A DNA stretch of 64,000 bases from Nocardia vulneris. Lineage in GTDB: Bacteria; Actinomycetota; Actinomycetes; Mycobacteriales; Mycobacteriaceae. Numbering within the stretch: the first letter of the stretch is position 1; the number at the start of each line of letters is the position of its first letter. The notes below the pieces were generated by a model. It searched no databases. It worked only from the letters and a program-made list of their open reading frames with translations, and had not been told where the DNA came from. The stretch covers positions 186,001 through 250,000 of the forward strand of contig NZ_BDCI01000003.1 of assembly GCF_001613425.1 (NCBI RefSeq), in the 5' to 3' direction. The position numbers were made by a program, and so were the translations under genes. Shown here piece by piece: positions 34,728 to 43,976 of the stretch.

Positions 34728-35843
34728 CTACCGAACCTCCTGCAAAGCCTTCACCATCGCGTTGGCCACGGCCTCGTGCCCGGCCCAGCCCCAGTGGATA
34801 CCGTCCGGGTTCGCGTCACCGGAGAAGATGTTCGCGCGCACGGCTTCGGCGAGGTCGACCAGCGGCACGCCGGTGCGCTCCGACCATGCCCGCAGCGCCC
34901 GCACGGCGGGTTCGCGCCCGGCGTGTACGCGTCCGTAGGCCGCGCAGTCGTGCACCGACGGCAGCACCGCGACGAACGGCAGGTCGGGTCGCAGCTGCGC
35001 CAGCGCTTCGCGCGACTGCTCCAGGTAGTCGACGCTCACCTTCGGCGGAAGTGCCACGGGGCGACCGAGTTTCGAGAGTTTGGGCTGCAGCCAGTTGTAG
35101 GTCGCGCGGACCCCGCGGCGCACGCCGGGCGGGCGCACGTACCGGATCAGTTCGCGCAGCGCGGTCGGCAGCGGTGAGGGCAGCGAGTCCATCCCGCCGA
35201 CCGCGAAGACCACCGCATGCGCGCGCGGCACGGCCGCCCACACGCGCGGGTCACCGATCAACGCCCAGTAGGCATCTCGGCAGGTCCAGCCGATCCGGCC
35301 GACCAGCTCGACGTCCCAGCCGAGTTCGGCGCCGACGAGATTGGGCCAGATCTGCGGATGATCCGCGGGCAGGCCGCCTTTGGGCCCGAAATACGAGAGC
35401 GAATCGGCGATCACCAGCAGCACCGGTCGCTCGTCGGACGCGTCGGCCACGGCCTGCGGTTGACCGGACACTTCCAGGGCGTCGGCCGCGGATTCGGCGA
35501 TCAACTGGGCCGCGTCGACCACCTCGGCGACCGGAGCGTCGAGTTCCTCGGATTCCGGTGTGCCGGTGTCGGGCTCGGCCAGCACGACCGAACCGGCAGC
35601 GCTGCCGCGCACTTCAGGAGGCGGGTCCACGGAACTGGCGGGCCGGGCGGAGTCGTCCGCTTCGGCGGCTCCCTGCGCGTCTTCCGTACCCGAATCCGTT
35701 CCGTCGGAGTCTGTTTCGGTCGCCGCGGCCGGGGCTCCCGGCGGCGGGCCGAACAGCGCATCCGGGATCGAACGTTCCGGTTTCGCCGAAGCTTTCCGGA
35801 ACAGTTCGTCCGGCACCTGCCGAATCGGATCTTCAGAGGACAT
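34728..35843 (-). CDS. octT: Glucosylglycerate octanoyltransferase-like SGNH protein
   Basis: A 371-residue SGNH/GDSL-fold acyltransferase. In mycobacteria OctT (Rv2418c) moves octanoyl to diglucosylglycerate, an early step towards methylglucose lipopolysaccharide. SGNH blocks: [16 protein letters not shown] (nucleophile Ser), [25 protein letters not shown], and [13 protein letters not shown] with the catalytic Asp-His pair. The first ~130 residues are a charged, low-complexity extension with two PDxLF motifs ([18 protein letters not shown]). Mycobacterial OctT lacks such a head, as far as I recall. The ATG at 35843 overlaps the gpgP stop by 11 bases; a longer frame is rejected. Confidence 0.85.
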   Translation of the reverse strand: MSSEDPIRQVPDELFRKASAKPERSIPDALFGPPPGAPAAATETDSDGTDSGTEDAQGAAEADDSARPASSVDPPPEVRGSAAGSVVLAEPDTGTPESEELDAPVAEVVDAAQLIAESAADALEVSGQPQAVADASDERPVLLVIADSLSYFGPKGGLPADHPQIWPNLVGAELGWDVELVGRIGWTCRDAYWALIGDPRVWAAVPRAHAVVFAVGGMDSLPSPLPTALRELIRYVRPPGVRRGVRATYNWLQPKLSKLGRPVALPPKVSVDYLEQSREALAQLRPDLPFVAVLPSVHDCAAYGRVHAGREPAVRALRAWSERTGVPLVDLAEAVRANIFSGDANPDGIHWGWAGHEAVANAMVKALQEVR

Positions 35844-36501
35844 CCGGGGCCACCTTCGCAGCTGCGTTCCACACGTCGAGACGCCAGCCGGGCTGGTCGA
35901 TGCTCGGGCCGTGGCTGCTGAGCTGCACCCAGCTGGTATTGGCCAGTCCACCGAGGACCGGCCAGTTGGCTGGCGGCAGGTCGAGCAGCGCGGCCGTGAG
36001 GCCTGCGATCAGCCCGCCGTGCGCCACCAGGATGATAGTCCGGCCCGGCCAGTCCTGCCGCTCGACGAGTAATTCCCGCACGACCGGCAGCGCCCGCGCG
36101 CCGACCTCCAGTTTGGTCTCCCCGTTGGGCGGCCGAAAGCCGGGGTTACGACGCCATTCCAGGCGCGCGCCGGGGTAGTCGGCGTCCACCTCCAGATGCG
36201 TCAGGCCTTCCCAGTCACCGAGATCGGTTTCGCGTAGCCGCTGATCGGGCACCACGTCCAGGGCGGTGTGCTCGGCGAGTGCGGACGCGGTGTCGAAGGC
36301 GCGACGCAGATCCGACGAGACGATGGCGATGGCATTGCGGGAAACTAGTTCGCGCGCAGCCTCTTTCGCCTGCCTGCGACCGAGTTCGGTGAGATCGGTG
36401 TCGATCTGCCCCTGCATCCGGTCGGCGGCGTTCCATTCGGTCTGCCCGTGGCGCAACAGGATCAACGTGCGCACGCTGGCATATTTGTTCACGACTGCCA
36501 C
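35833..36501 (-). CDS. gpgP: Glucosyl-3-phosphoglycerate phosphatase
   Basis: A 222-residue histidine-phosphatase-superfamily enzyme. In mycobacteria GpgP (Rv2419c) dephosphorylates glucosyl-3-phosphoglycerate to glucosylglycerate. The phosphate-accepting motif is [17 protein letters not shown] at the N-terminus; supporting residues are in [12 protein letters not shown] and the second catalytic His in [12 protein letters not shown]. It starts at GTG 36501, 18 bases after rsfS, and overlaps octT, so the two glycerate-pathway genes are co-translated. Assignment rests on motif plus neighbourhood, since phosphoglycerate-mutase-like enzymes are otherwise hard to tell apart. Confidence 0.88.
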   Translation of the reverse strand: MAVVNKYASVRTLILLRHGQTEWNAADRMQGQIDTDLTELGRRQAKEAARELVSRNAIAIVSSDLRRAFDTASALAEHTALDVVPDQRLRETDLGDWEGLTHLEVDADYPGARLEWRRNPGFRPPNGETKLEVGARALPVVRELLVERQDWPGRTIILVAHGGLIAGLTAALLDLPPANWPVLGGLANTSWVQLSSHGPSIDQPGWRLDVWNAAAKVAPDVL

Positions 36502-36519
36502 CCGGCTACTCCCCCTCGT

Positions 36520-36936
36520 TCACTCGGCGTCGCTGTCCGCGTCACCGTTCACCGCCGCGGGCCGGTTCTCCGGCGCGCCGATGCCGTCCACCGGCACCAC
36601 CGGGCAGTCTTTCCACAACCGTTCCAGCGCATAGAAATTGCGCTCGTCGTTGTGCTGGATGTGCACGACGACGTCGACGTAGTCGAGCAGCGCCCAGCGC
36701 CCCTCCCTGGTGCCTTCGCGCCGCACCGGCTTGTGCCCGGCTTCGCGCAGCTTCTCCTCGACGTTGTCGACGATGGCGTTCACCTGGCGCTCGTTCGGCG
36801 CGGAGGCGATGACGAAGCAGTCGGTGATCACCAGCTGCTCCGACACGTCGAGCACCACGACGTCGGTGGCCAGCTTCTCGTCCGCCGCCAGCGCAGCAAC
36901 CTGCGCGATCTCGACCGACTCGACCGATGCCGTCAT
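36520..36936 (-). CDS. rsfS: Ribosome silencing factor
   Basis: A 138-residue RsfS/Iojap protein that binds uL14 on the 50S subunit and blocks subunit joining under nutrient limitation. Core family sequence: VVLDVSEQLVITDCFVIASA, then NERQVNAIVDNVEEKLRE and DYVDVVVHIQHNDERNFYAL. The C-terminal ~25 residues are an acidic, Pro/Ala-rich tail. Lies 26 bases downstream of nadD, as in mycobacteria (Rv2420c-Rv2421c). Confidence 0.95.
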   Translation of the reverse strand: MTASVESVEIAQVAALAADEKLATDVVVLDVSEQLVITDCFVIASAPNERQVNAIVDNVEEKLREAGHKPVRREGTREGRWALLDYVDVVVHIQHNDERNFYALERLWKDCPVVPVDGIGAPENRPAAVNGDADSDAE

Positions 36937-36962
36937 GCCCGCCCCTCGCTACGCATTTTCAC

Positions 36963-37604
36963 TCAGCTACCTTCCGCTTCTGCGGCCTCGTACAGGTGCC
37001 GCTTCGATATGTACTGCACCACGCCATCGGGGACGAGGTACCACACCGGCCGGTTCTCGGCGGCGCGGCGACGGCATTCGCTCGACGAGATCGCCAGCGC
37101 GGGGATTTCGATCATGGTCACCGCGTCGGCCGGCAGGTCGCGCAGATGCTCTTCGAGATGATCGGTATTCAGCTCATACCCCGGACGGCTCACCCCGACA
37201 AACCTCGCCAGTTCGAACAGTTCCGCCCAATCCTGCCATGTCAGGATGTTGGCCAGCGCATCCGCTCCGGTGATGAAGAACAGCTCGGCGTCGGGATGCT
37301 TGCTGCGCATCTCGCGCAGGGTGTCGACGGTGTAGGTGACTTTCTCCCGATCGATGTCCGCGCGACTGACCGAGAAGCTCGGGTTGGAGGCGGTCGCGAT
37401 CACGGTCATCAGATAGCGGTCCTCGGCGGGACTGACCTGTTTGTCCGCCTTCTGCCACGGCTGACCGGTGGGAACGAAGATCACCTCGTCGAGGTCGAAC
37501 CGGTCGGCGACCTCGCTGGCGGCGACCAGGTGACCGTGGTGGATGGGGTCGAAGGTGCCGCCCATCACACCCAGTTTGCGGCCGCGCCGGCCTGTCTCTT
37601 GCAT
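36963..37604 (-). CDS. nadD: Nicotinate-nucleotide adenylyltransferase
   Basis: A 213-residue NAD-biosynthesis enzyme joining ATP and nicotinate mononucleotide. The nucleotidyltransferase motif [17 protein letters not shown] is at the N-terminus, and the second motif ISSSECRRR is near the C-terminus. ATG 37604 gives [20 protein letters not shown]; the longer frame adds 24 low-complexity residues and is rejected. It follows the TPR gene by 87 bases. Confidence 0.93.
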   Translation of the reverse strand: MQETGRRGRKLGVMGGTFDPIHHGHLVAASEVADRFDLDEVIFVPTGQPWQKADKQVSPAEDRYLMTVIATASNPSFSVSRADIDREKVTYTVDTLREMRSKHPDAELFFITGADALANILTWQDWAELFELARFVGVSRPGYELNTDHLEEHLRDLPADAVTMIEIPALAISSSECRRRAAENRPVWYLVPDGVVQYISKRHLYEAAEAEGS

Positions 37605-37691
37605 GAGTGCCGAGCTTAACCGGTCGGCTGCCGGTCGACAGGGGCGGTAAGCCGCCGGACGGGCGGCTGCGGGCAACCGCCCGCAGCCGTG

Positions 37692-39698
37692 CTATCCGCC
37701 GGATGCTTCGCCGTCCAGCATTTCGTCCAGCTGCCTGCGCGTCTCCGCGAGTTCGTCGCTCACCTCCGCACTCGGGGCGGCCTGCTCGAGCTCCACGATC
37801 AGGGCGTGCATCGCCGGGAACCACGGCCGGTCCGATTCGGCGCCGTAGCCCCACAGCTGCAACCAGGCCGCGGAGCGCACGCATTTGGTCCGCGACACCA
37901 CCTCGCCGAGTTCGCCGAACAGTTCGGCGGCGCGCAGGTACGCGGCCAGCGCCTCCTCGGGGCGTTCGCAGTAGTCCAGCGCCGTCGCGGCGGACCAGGC
38001 CAGGTCGGCGTGCAGCGCTCGGCGTTCCGGATCGCGCTCCACCAGCCGGGCGCCCTCGGCGAACTGACGTGCGGCCTCCTCGTGCCGGTGCAGCGCCTTC
38101 AGCGACGCCCCGAACTGCGCGCGCACGGTGGCCAGTTCGGCGGCCGGATACGGCACGTCGGCCGCCATGGCTTCCTCGAACAGCGCCACGGCCTCGCCGT
38201 GCCGGGCCGCCCGGTGGAAGGCCCGCGCCGCGATCACCGTGTGATGCAGCAGATCCGGTTCGGACAGCCCCTCCCAGCGCGCGCCCGCCCGCACCGCCGC
38301 GTCGGCCAGGTCCAGTTCGCGACCCCGTTGTCCGGCCAGCGCGATGACGAGCTGCGAACTGAGCCGGGCCAGATGCTCGGCGGGCAACACCGCGACACCG
38401 ATCGCCAGCGCCTCGCGCAGATGCCCCTCGGCCGCGGCCGGCGCGGCGGCGAGTTCCGCGGTGCCGAGTTCGGCGAGCCGCAACGCCTCGGCCCGGCGGT
38501 CGTCGGCCGAGCTGCCCGCCCATTCCGCGGCGACCACTGTGCGTTCGACGCAGTCCGCGGCGGCGATCTCGTCCACCGCGGCGCGCACGCTGACCACCTC
38601 GAGCTGCTTGCTGCGCAGTCCGAGAGGTAGCCGCTCCACCAGTGGCTGCGCGGCCAACCGCGCGGCGATCCGGGTGCTCACCGCGGTATTGCCGTTGCGC
38701 AGGTCGTACCGGGTGCACAGACCGGCGATCTCCGTATCGAGTTCGGCCAGTAGCGAATACGCCGTCCCGCCGCCGATGGGCAGATAGCCCAGGCCGAGAG
38801 TTTGCAACCGGCGCAGCAGGACGCTCACGCCGGTGATGAACGCGAGCCGCGCGCCGACGTCCGCGCCCGGCTCGGTGAGCCAGCGGGCGTGCTGGGCGAG
38901 AATCTCCAGCCCACGGCCCTCGTTCCCGGTGAGCGCGCAGAATTCGATGTGCTGGGCCACCGAGGGCCGCAGGCTGTCGCTGTGGCGCACCAGCGGATAC
39001 CCCGTGAGGTGCGCACCCCGTGCCTCGGCAATGCGCCCGGTGCGCAGTAGTGGCAGCAGCGCCTGCGCCAGCACCCGGTGCGGCTCTTCGCTACAGCTGT
39101 GCGCGCCGTCGAGCACCGACTGCCAGTGTGCGAGTGCGGCCTCGTCGTCGCCGAGAGCCGCACTGCCGGTACCCCATTCGTTGCGTTCGCAGGCTTCGCA
39201 GTCGGACATGCCATCCCGGGGCGCGGCCATGGCCTGCTCGTGCAGCCGGGCGCCCTGCTCGGCATCGCCGAGCTTGCGGGCCAGCTCGCCCCGCAGCGCG
39301 AGCACCGGTCGCAGACTGTAACCACGCTGCCGGTACCGACTTTCGAGCTCTTCGAACCAGCGGTGCACGGTCGACAGCGGGATCGCCGGATTGTCGATCA
39401 GCCCCCAGGTCATCCATTTCAGGTACCAGTGCACCGAATACGTCAGCGGGCCCAGCTCGGCCGGGTACTGGTCGTAGATCTGCAACAGCCGGCCGTAGGC
39501 GACCGGCGCGAGGTCGCGCTCGCTCGCGTAGGCGTACGACTCGGCCAGCTCCAGCAGCACCCGTCCTTCGAGGTGCCGGTCGGCGGCCGACTTGGCCGCT
39601 GCCGCAAGCGTTTCCAGCCGTTCGACGCGGAGCCGTCCGTGCGGCAACGAATAGACTTGCGCCAGCGCGTCGTTGATCTCGGCGGTGTCCACGTTCAC
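37692..39698 (-). CDS. TPR-repeat protein coupled to HSP90-like gene
   Basis: A 668-residue, almost wholly helical protein with many tetratricopeptide-like helix pairs, for example LEGRVLLELAESYAYASERD, LAHWQSVLDGAHSCSEEPHR and YCERPEEALAAYLRAAELFG. A short cysteine motif (SDCEACERNEWG, ~175-186) stands out. No enzymatic domain, signal peptide or membrane segment. Its ATG overlaps the stop of the HSP90-like gene (ATGA), implying tight co-expression. TPR proteins are classic HSP90 co-chaperones, so a physical partnership is a reasonable inference. No counterpart is expected in the M. tuberculosis order. Confidence 0.8.
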   Translation of the reverse strand: MNVDTAEINDALAQVYSLPHGRLRVERLETLAAAAKSAADRHLEGRVLLELAESYAYASERDLAPVAYGRLLQIYDQYPAELGPLTYSVHWYLKWMTWGLIDNPAIPLSTVHRWFEELESRYRQRGYSLRPVLALRGELARKLGDAEQGARLHEQAMAAPRDGMSDCEACERNEWGTGSAALGDDEAALAHWQSVLDGAHSCSEEPHRVLAQALLPLLRTGRIAEARGAHLTGYPLVRHSDSLRPSVAQHIEFCALTGNEGRGLEILAQHARWLTEPGADVGARLAFITGVSVLLRRLQTLGLGYLPIGGGTAYSLLAELDTEIAGLCTRYDLRNGNTAVSTRIAARLAAQPLVERLPLGLRSKQLEVVSVRAAVDEIAAADCVERTVVAAEWAGSSADDRRAEALRLAELGTAELAAAPAAAEGHLREALAIGVAVLPAEHLARLSSQLVIALAGQRGRELDLADAAVRAGARWEGLSEPDLLHHTVIAARAFHRAARHGEAVALFEEAMAADVPYPAAELATVRAQFGASLKALHRHEEAARQFAEGARLVERDPERRALHADLAWSAATALDYCERPEEALAAYLRAAELFGELGEVVSRTKCVRSAAWLQLWGYGAESDRPWFPAMHALIVELEQAAPSAEVSDELAETRRQLDEMLDGEASGG

Positions 39699-41554
39699 TC
39701 CGTCTCGTCGCCGGTGCCGGTGGCACGACGCGTTGCCCAGCTGAGGAATTCACCGAAGGCGCGGTTGAGCAGCGCGGTGTCGGCGGGCCGCAGCGGGCGG
39801 TGGGTCATCAGCAGGGCTTGGCCGTACAGCGATTCCACCGCGGTCTTCAGGAACGCGGGATCGCTGATCCGGGACAGCCTGCGCACGATCGGGCTGTGGT
39901 GGTTCAGCACGAGCTGCGCGCGGGGCGCGGCGGCATCGAGCGCGCCGAGGATCTCCGACCACAGCTCGTCCGCGCCGAGCGCGGTCTCGGCCCTGGTGCG
40001 TTCGTTGCGCGCGGCCCGGCCGTCCAGGTACAGCGCGGGCACCGAAAGCGGATGGAAGGCACGCAGAATCACGTCGCAGGACAGCGGATCGAGCACCGCG
40101 CGGGCTGTGGTCAGCACCGGGGTCAAGGCCAGTTCCTCGGCCGGGTCGACGGGATCGAGCGCTGCCGTAAGGGTATTCACGTCGAGGTCGACCACCTCGA
40201 CATCGGGGAGTAGTCGCGGTAGCAGTGCGACCAGTTCCCGATCGTAGGCGTAGCCGCCGTTGACGATGCCGATGCCCTGCGCGGCCGCGGTCGAGGCCAC
40301 CTGACGGAACTCCTCCACCGTCGAGGTGATCCGGATGACCGGGTGGTTGCGCGCGAAGTCGGCGAGCGGCACCCGGCCGTCGGTGGTCTCGAAGTGCAAG
40401 TGCGGCAGCATGATCCGGAAGAGTTCGGGCGAATGCCGGGCCATCGCCTTGACCCCGAGCGCGTGCACCGCGAGGAACGCGGTCAGGCGTTGCGGTTGCT
40501 CGGCGGCGATCTCGGTGAGCCAGTCGCGCACCCGATCGCCGAGCACCTCGCGGATGATGGCGAGCCGCTCGTCCTCGTAGAGCCCTTCACGGGAGGCGGT
40601 CGGCCGCAACGAGTCGGTGTCGATCACGCAGCGCACGAAGAACGCCCAGTCCGGCAGCAGGCCGCGGATGGCGTCACCGAGCAGCATCCCCTTCAGGTAG
40701 ACCCGATGCGCGCTGCTCTCGGCCGGATTACCCGGCTGGGCAAGGACATACGCGACGCCGGTGACCCCTGCGAGTTCCGCGTCCAGGTCGATCACGTCCA
40801 GCGGTGCGAAACCGAGTGTGCGCTCACCGAATTCGAGCAGCGCCGCCCGGCGCTCGGCCGGGGACGGATACTCGCGATGCCACACGGCGGGCCCGTCGGT
40901 GATCGGCACGATGATGCCCTCGGATTCGACTGTCACCGCATATGGCAGCAGCGAGCCGAATTCGCGGGCGAGTTCGATCACCCGGCGCGGCGCGAACCAC
41001 GACTCGGCGCCCGCCCGCGGGGTGAGCCGCACCGTCGTGCCCGGCTCGGGACAGACCTTCGGTTCCAGCACGCGCACCGAGTAGGTGCCGTCGGCGGCGG
41101 CGAGCCATTCGACCGGCGCAGCGGCGGGGTCGGTGGCGGAACGGGTGACCACCTGGATCGTCTCGGCCACCGTGAAGCAGGCCAGCAGGCCGATCCCGAA
41201 CTGCCCGAGGAACTCGCGGCGCGCGCCCTCGATCTCGTCTCGTTTCGAGGAGCGGCCGATGGTGGCCAGGAAGCGGTGCACGTCCGCCTCGGTCAGACCC
41301 ACCCCGGGATCGGCGATCCGCAGGCCGCGCTCGTCGACACTGATCCGAATCGCGCTGGGGGCCAGCCGGTCTCGCGTGGCCCGCGCGGTGACGGCATCCA
41401 CCGCGTTCTGCAACAGCTCCCGCAGGTAGACGCGCGGGCTCGAGTACAAGTGGTGCGACAGTAAATCGACGATCCCCCGTAGATCCACCTGGAACGCATA
41501 ACTGTCCGCCACCGCCGCCGCCCCGTTCGGCGTTCTTTCCACCATGGTGGGCAA
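39695..41554 (-). CDS. HSP90-family (GHKL) ATPase chaperone
   Basis: A 619-residue HSP90-like protein, divergent from housekeeping HtpG. The N-terminal GHKL ATP site has VYLRELLQNAVDAV (N-box), IADPGVGLTEADVHRFLATI (G1), and EFLGQFGIGLLACF (G2). A middle domain with ELAGVTGVAYVLAQPG and VYLKGMLLGDAIRGLLPDW follows, including the region that completes the ATPase. The C-terminal region (~420-619) is less conserved and ends before any MEEVD-like motif. It is 54 bases downstream of the VWA gene and overlaps the TPR gene, suggesting one unit with MoxR and VWA. Clients unknown. Confidence 0.88.
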   Translation of the reverse strand: MPTMVERTPNGAAAVADSYAFQVDLRGIVDLLSHHLYSSPRVYLRELLQNAVDAVTARATRDRLAPSAIRISVDERGLRIADPGVGLTEADVHRFLATIGRSSKRDEIEGARREFLGQFGIGLLACFTVAETIQVVTRSATDPAAAPVEWLAAADGTYSVRVLEPKVCPEPGTTVRLTPRAGAESWFAPRRVIELAREFGSLLPYAVTVESEGIIVPITDGPAVWHREYPSPAERRAALLEFGERTLGFAPLDVIDLDAELAGVTGVAYVLAQPGNPAESSAHRVYLKGMLLGDAIRGLLPDWAFFVRCVIDTDSLRPTASREGLYEDERLAIIREVLGDRVRDWLTEIAAEQPQRLTAFLAVHALGVKAMARHSPELFRIMLPHLHFETTDGRVPLADFARNHPVIRITSTVEEFRQVASTAAAQGIGIVNGGYAYDRELVALLPRLLPDVEVVDLDVNTLTAALDPVDPAEELALTPVLTTARAVLDPLSCDVILRAFHPLSVPALYLDGRAARNERTRAETALGADELWSEILGALDAAAPRAQLVLNHHSPIVRRLSRISDPAFLKTAVESLYGQALLMTHRPLRPADTALLNRAFGEFLSWATRRATGTGDETE

Positions 41555-41608
41555 GCCTGCCCGAACGGCCCAATGGTTCTCTTAACGACCGCTGATGGCG
41601 GCCGATCG

Positions 41609-43036
41609 TTACACCGGGAGCAGGCGCGATACCACCGCGGTCAGCTGCCGGGCCGAGCGGCATTCGTGCATCTCGATGACGTCCTGGTACTTGTCGGCGG
41701 CCGAATCGCCCGATCCCCAGTTGGTGCGCATCTCCGGATTGAGCCAGTGCGCGTGTTTGGCCGTGCGCACGAGCGACCGCAGCGTCTCCAGGTCGGGATC
41801 GCGGTAGTTGGTGCGTGCGTCGCCGAGGATCAGCAGCGAGCTGCGCGCGGTGACCGCATCCGGGTAGTTCCGGGCGAAGCCGGCGAGCGCGTTGCCGTAA
41901 TCGGAATGCCCGTCCATGCCGACGACGCCGGCCTCGGTGAAGATCCGTGCCATCGCCTTGTCCAGCTGGGTGCGCGGATCGAAGAACCGGGTCACCTCGT
42001 CGGTCTGATCGACGAACGCGAAAATCCTTACCCGCGAGAACTGTTCACGCAACGCGCTGACCAGCAGCAGGGTGAAATTACTGAAGCCGGCCACCGAGCC
42101 GGACACATCGCACAGCAGTACCAGCTCCGGTCGACCGGGCCGCGGCTTGCGATTCACCAGATCGATCGGCACGCCACCGGTGGACATCGACTTGCGCAGC
42201 GTCTTGCGCAGATCGATCTCGCCGCGCCGGGAATGCCTGCGCCGCACCGCGAGTCGCGAGGCGAGAATGCGGGCCAGGCGCTGCGTGCTGCGCCGCATCT
42301 CGGCGAGCTCGGATTCGGAGGCGCGCAGGAAGTCGACATCCTCGGATTGCCGTGCGACGCCGTAGCCGGCGACGCGCTCGCGTCCGATCCGCTCGGCCAC
42401 CCGCCGCCGGGTCTCGGCCTCCACCGACGCACGGAACCCGTCGATCCGACCGCGGGCGGTGCGCCGGGCGATCTCGGTGTCGAACGCGCTGACATCCGGC
42501 CCGGCCGCGAGCCCGGCCAGGATCTTGGCCAGCAAGGTCTGCGGCTGAACATCTTTCAAGGCCTGATAGGCCGAGAACGAGGAACCGCTGGCGGACTGGT
42601 ACTGACCGAGCTGGTCGACGAGCTGGGCGGCGAGCGCTTCGAGTCGCGCCTCGGCAGACTCCTCGGTCAGCAACTCCGCGAGCAACTCGCGCAGCGCCGC
42701 GATATCCACCTCGCCCGCCGCGTTGCGCGGGATCTCGACCTCGTCCCGCGCGGCGGTGCGCTCCCCCAGCGCAACCGGGAACCACAGATCGAACAGCCCG
42801 TCGAATGTCGCGCGATGCGTGGTCCGGCGCAGCAGGGCGCAGGCGAGACCTTCGCGCAGCACGTCACGGTCGAGCAGGTCGAGCACGGTGACCACGCGGC
42901 CCGCGTCCACCGTCTCCGACGGTCCCACCGGGATGCCGCGCTCGCGCAGTGCCTCGACGAACCCGACCAGGTGGCCGGGCAATCCGTGCGGCGCGTGCAA
43001 TTCGGGTTCCGGCGCGGGCAGCGATCGCGCGGGCAT
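41609..43036 (-). CDS. VWA-domain protein (CoxE-like) partner of MoxR
   Basis: A 475-residue protein with a C-terminal von Willebrand A domain. The metal-dependent adhesion site is LLCDVSGSVAGFS (DxSxS, ~270-282), with later MIDAS residues around MDGHSDYGNAL. The N-terminal ~250 residues are helical and charged, as in CoxE-type proteins (LVGFVEALRERGIPVGPSET). The gene begins three bases after the moxR stop. MoxR/VWA pairs act as chaperones for inserting metals or maturing complexes. Matches Rv2425c by position, beside proA. Confidence 0.88.
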   Translation of the reverse strand: MPARSLPAPEPELHAPHGLPGHLVGFVEALRERGIPVGPSETVDAGRVVTVLDLLDRDVLREGLACALLRRTTHRATFDGLFDLWFPVALGERTAARDEVEIPRNAAGEVDIAALRELLAELLTEESAEARLEALAAQLVDQLGQYQSASGSSFSAYQALKDVQPQTLLAKILAGLAAGPDVSAFDTEIARRTARGRIDGFRASVEAETRRRVAERIGRERVAGYGVARQSEDVDFLRASESELAEMRRSTQRLARILASRLAVRRRHSRRGEIDLRKTLRKSMSTGGVPIDLVNRKPRPGRPELVLLCDVSGSVAGFSNFTLLLVSALREQFSRVRIFAFVDQTDEVTRFFDPRTQLDKAMARIFTEAGVVGMDGHSDYGNALAGFARNYPDAVTARSSLLILGDARTNYRDPDLETLRSLVRTAKHAHWLNPEMRTNWGSGDSAADKYQDVIEMHECRSARQLTAVVSRLLPV

Positions 43037-43039
43037 CGG

Positions 43040-43924
43040 TCAGGCCAGCTTCAGTTCGGCCAGCGCACGCTGGTGATCGCTCTGGTGTTTGAGCACCACA
43101 CCGAGCGTGGCGCGCACCGTGGTGTCGTCCAGATCGTGCAGGCCGAGCGCGAGCAGTGTGCGGCCCCAGTCGATCGATTCGGCCACCGAGGGCAGCTTCT
43201 TCAGCTGCATACCGCGCAGCACGTGCACGATCCGCACCAACTGAGCGGCGACGGCGGCGGACAGCTCCGGCACCCGGCTGGCCAGGATGCGGCGTTCCAG
43301 TTCCTCGTCCGGGAAATCCAGGTGCAGGTAGAGGCAGCGCCGCTTGAGCGCCTCGGACAGTTCGCGGGTGGCGTTGGAGGTGAGCACCACGAACGGCTTG
43401 CGGCTCGCGGTGATGGTGCCCAGTTCCGGCACGGTCACCGCGAAATCGCTGAGCACCTCGAGCAGCAGACCCTCGATCTCGACATCGGCCTTGTCGGTCT
43501 CATCGATCAGCAGCACCGTGGGCTCGCTGCGGCGGATCGCGGTGAGCAGCGGCCGCGACAGCAGGAACTCCTCGGTGAAGACGTCGGCTTTCGTTTCTTC
43601 CCAGTCGTTTTCGCTGGACGCCTGGATACGCAGGATCTGCTTGGCGTGATTCCACTCGTAGAGCGCGCGGGCCTCGTCGACCCCTTCGTAGCACTGGAGG
43701 CGGACCAGCTCCGCGGCGGAGGTCTGTGCGACCGCGCGCGCCAGCTCGGTCTTGCCGACGCCCGCCGGACCCTCGATGAGCAGCGGTTTGCCCAGCCGAT
43801 CGGCGAGGAACACGGAGGTGGCCGTGGCCTTGTCGGCGAGATAGCCCGTTTCGGCGAGCCGATCGATCACATCCTCGACCGAGGTGAAGATCGGCTCCTG
43901 GGGCGTCTCGGGAATGGGGGCCAC
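43040..43924 (-). CDS. MoxR-family AAA+ ATPase
   Basis: A 294-residue AAA+ ATPase of the MoxR group. Walker A is EGPAGVGKTELARAVAQ (~47-63), Walker B VLLIDETDKADVEIEGLLLE, sensor-1 VVLTSNATRELSEALKRRC with the Arg-finger region just after. It starts at GTG 43924 with GGAAGGA upstream, 52 bases after proA. The coupled downstream VWA gene is the usual MoxR partner. Matches Rv2426c in position. Together with the HSP90-like and TPR genes it may form a larger maturation module. Confidence 0.92.
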   Translation of the reverse strand: MAPIPETPQEPIFTSVEDVIDRLAETGYLADKATATSVFLADRLGKPLLIEGPAGVGKTELARAVAQTSAAELVRLQCYEGVDEARALYEWNHAKQILRIQASSENDWEETKADVFTEEFLLSRPLLTAIRRSEPTVLLIDETDKADVEIEGLLLEVLSDFAVTVPELGTITASRKPFVVLTSNATRELSEALKRRCLYLHLDFPDEELERRILASRVPELSAAVAAQLVRIVHVLRGMQLKKLPSVAESIDWGRTLLALGLHDLDDTTVRATLGVVLKHQSDHQRALAELKLA

Positions 43925-43976
43925 GTGCAGTCCTTCCTTCGGAAGCGAGCGGAATGCGGACCGCTCGCCCCTCTAC

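Noticed and set aside
37174..38718. 514-codon minus frame crossing nadD and the TPR gene
   Set aside because: Arg/Gly-rich shadow in another frame; only its end overlaps nadD and it shows no family features.
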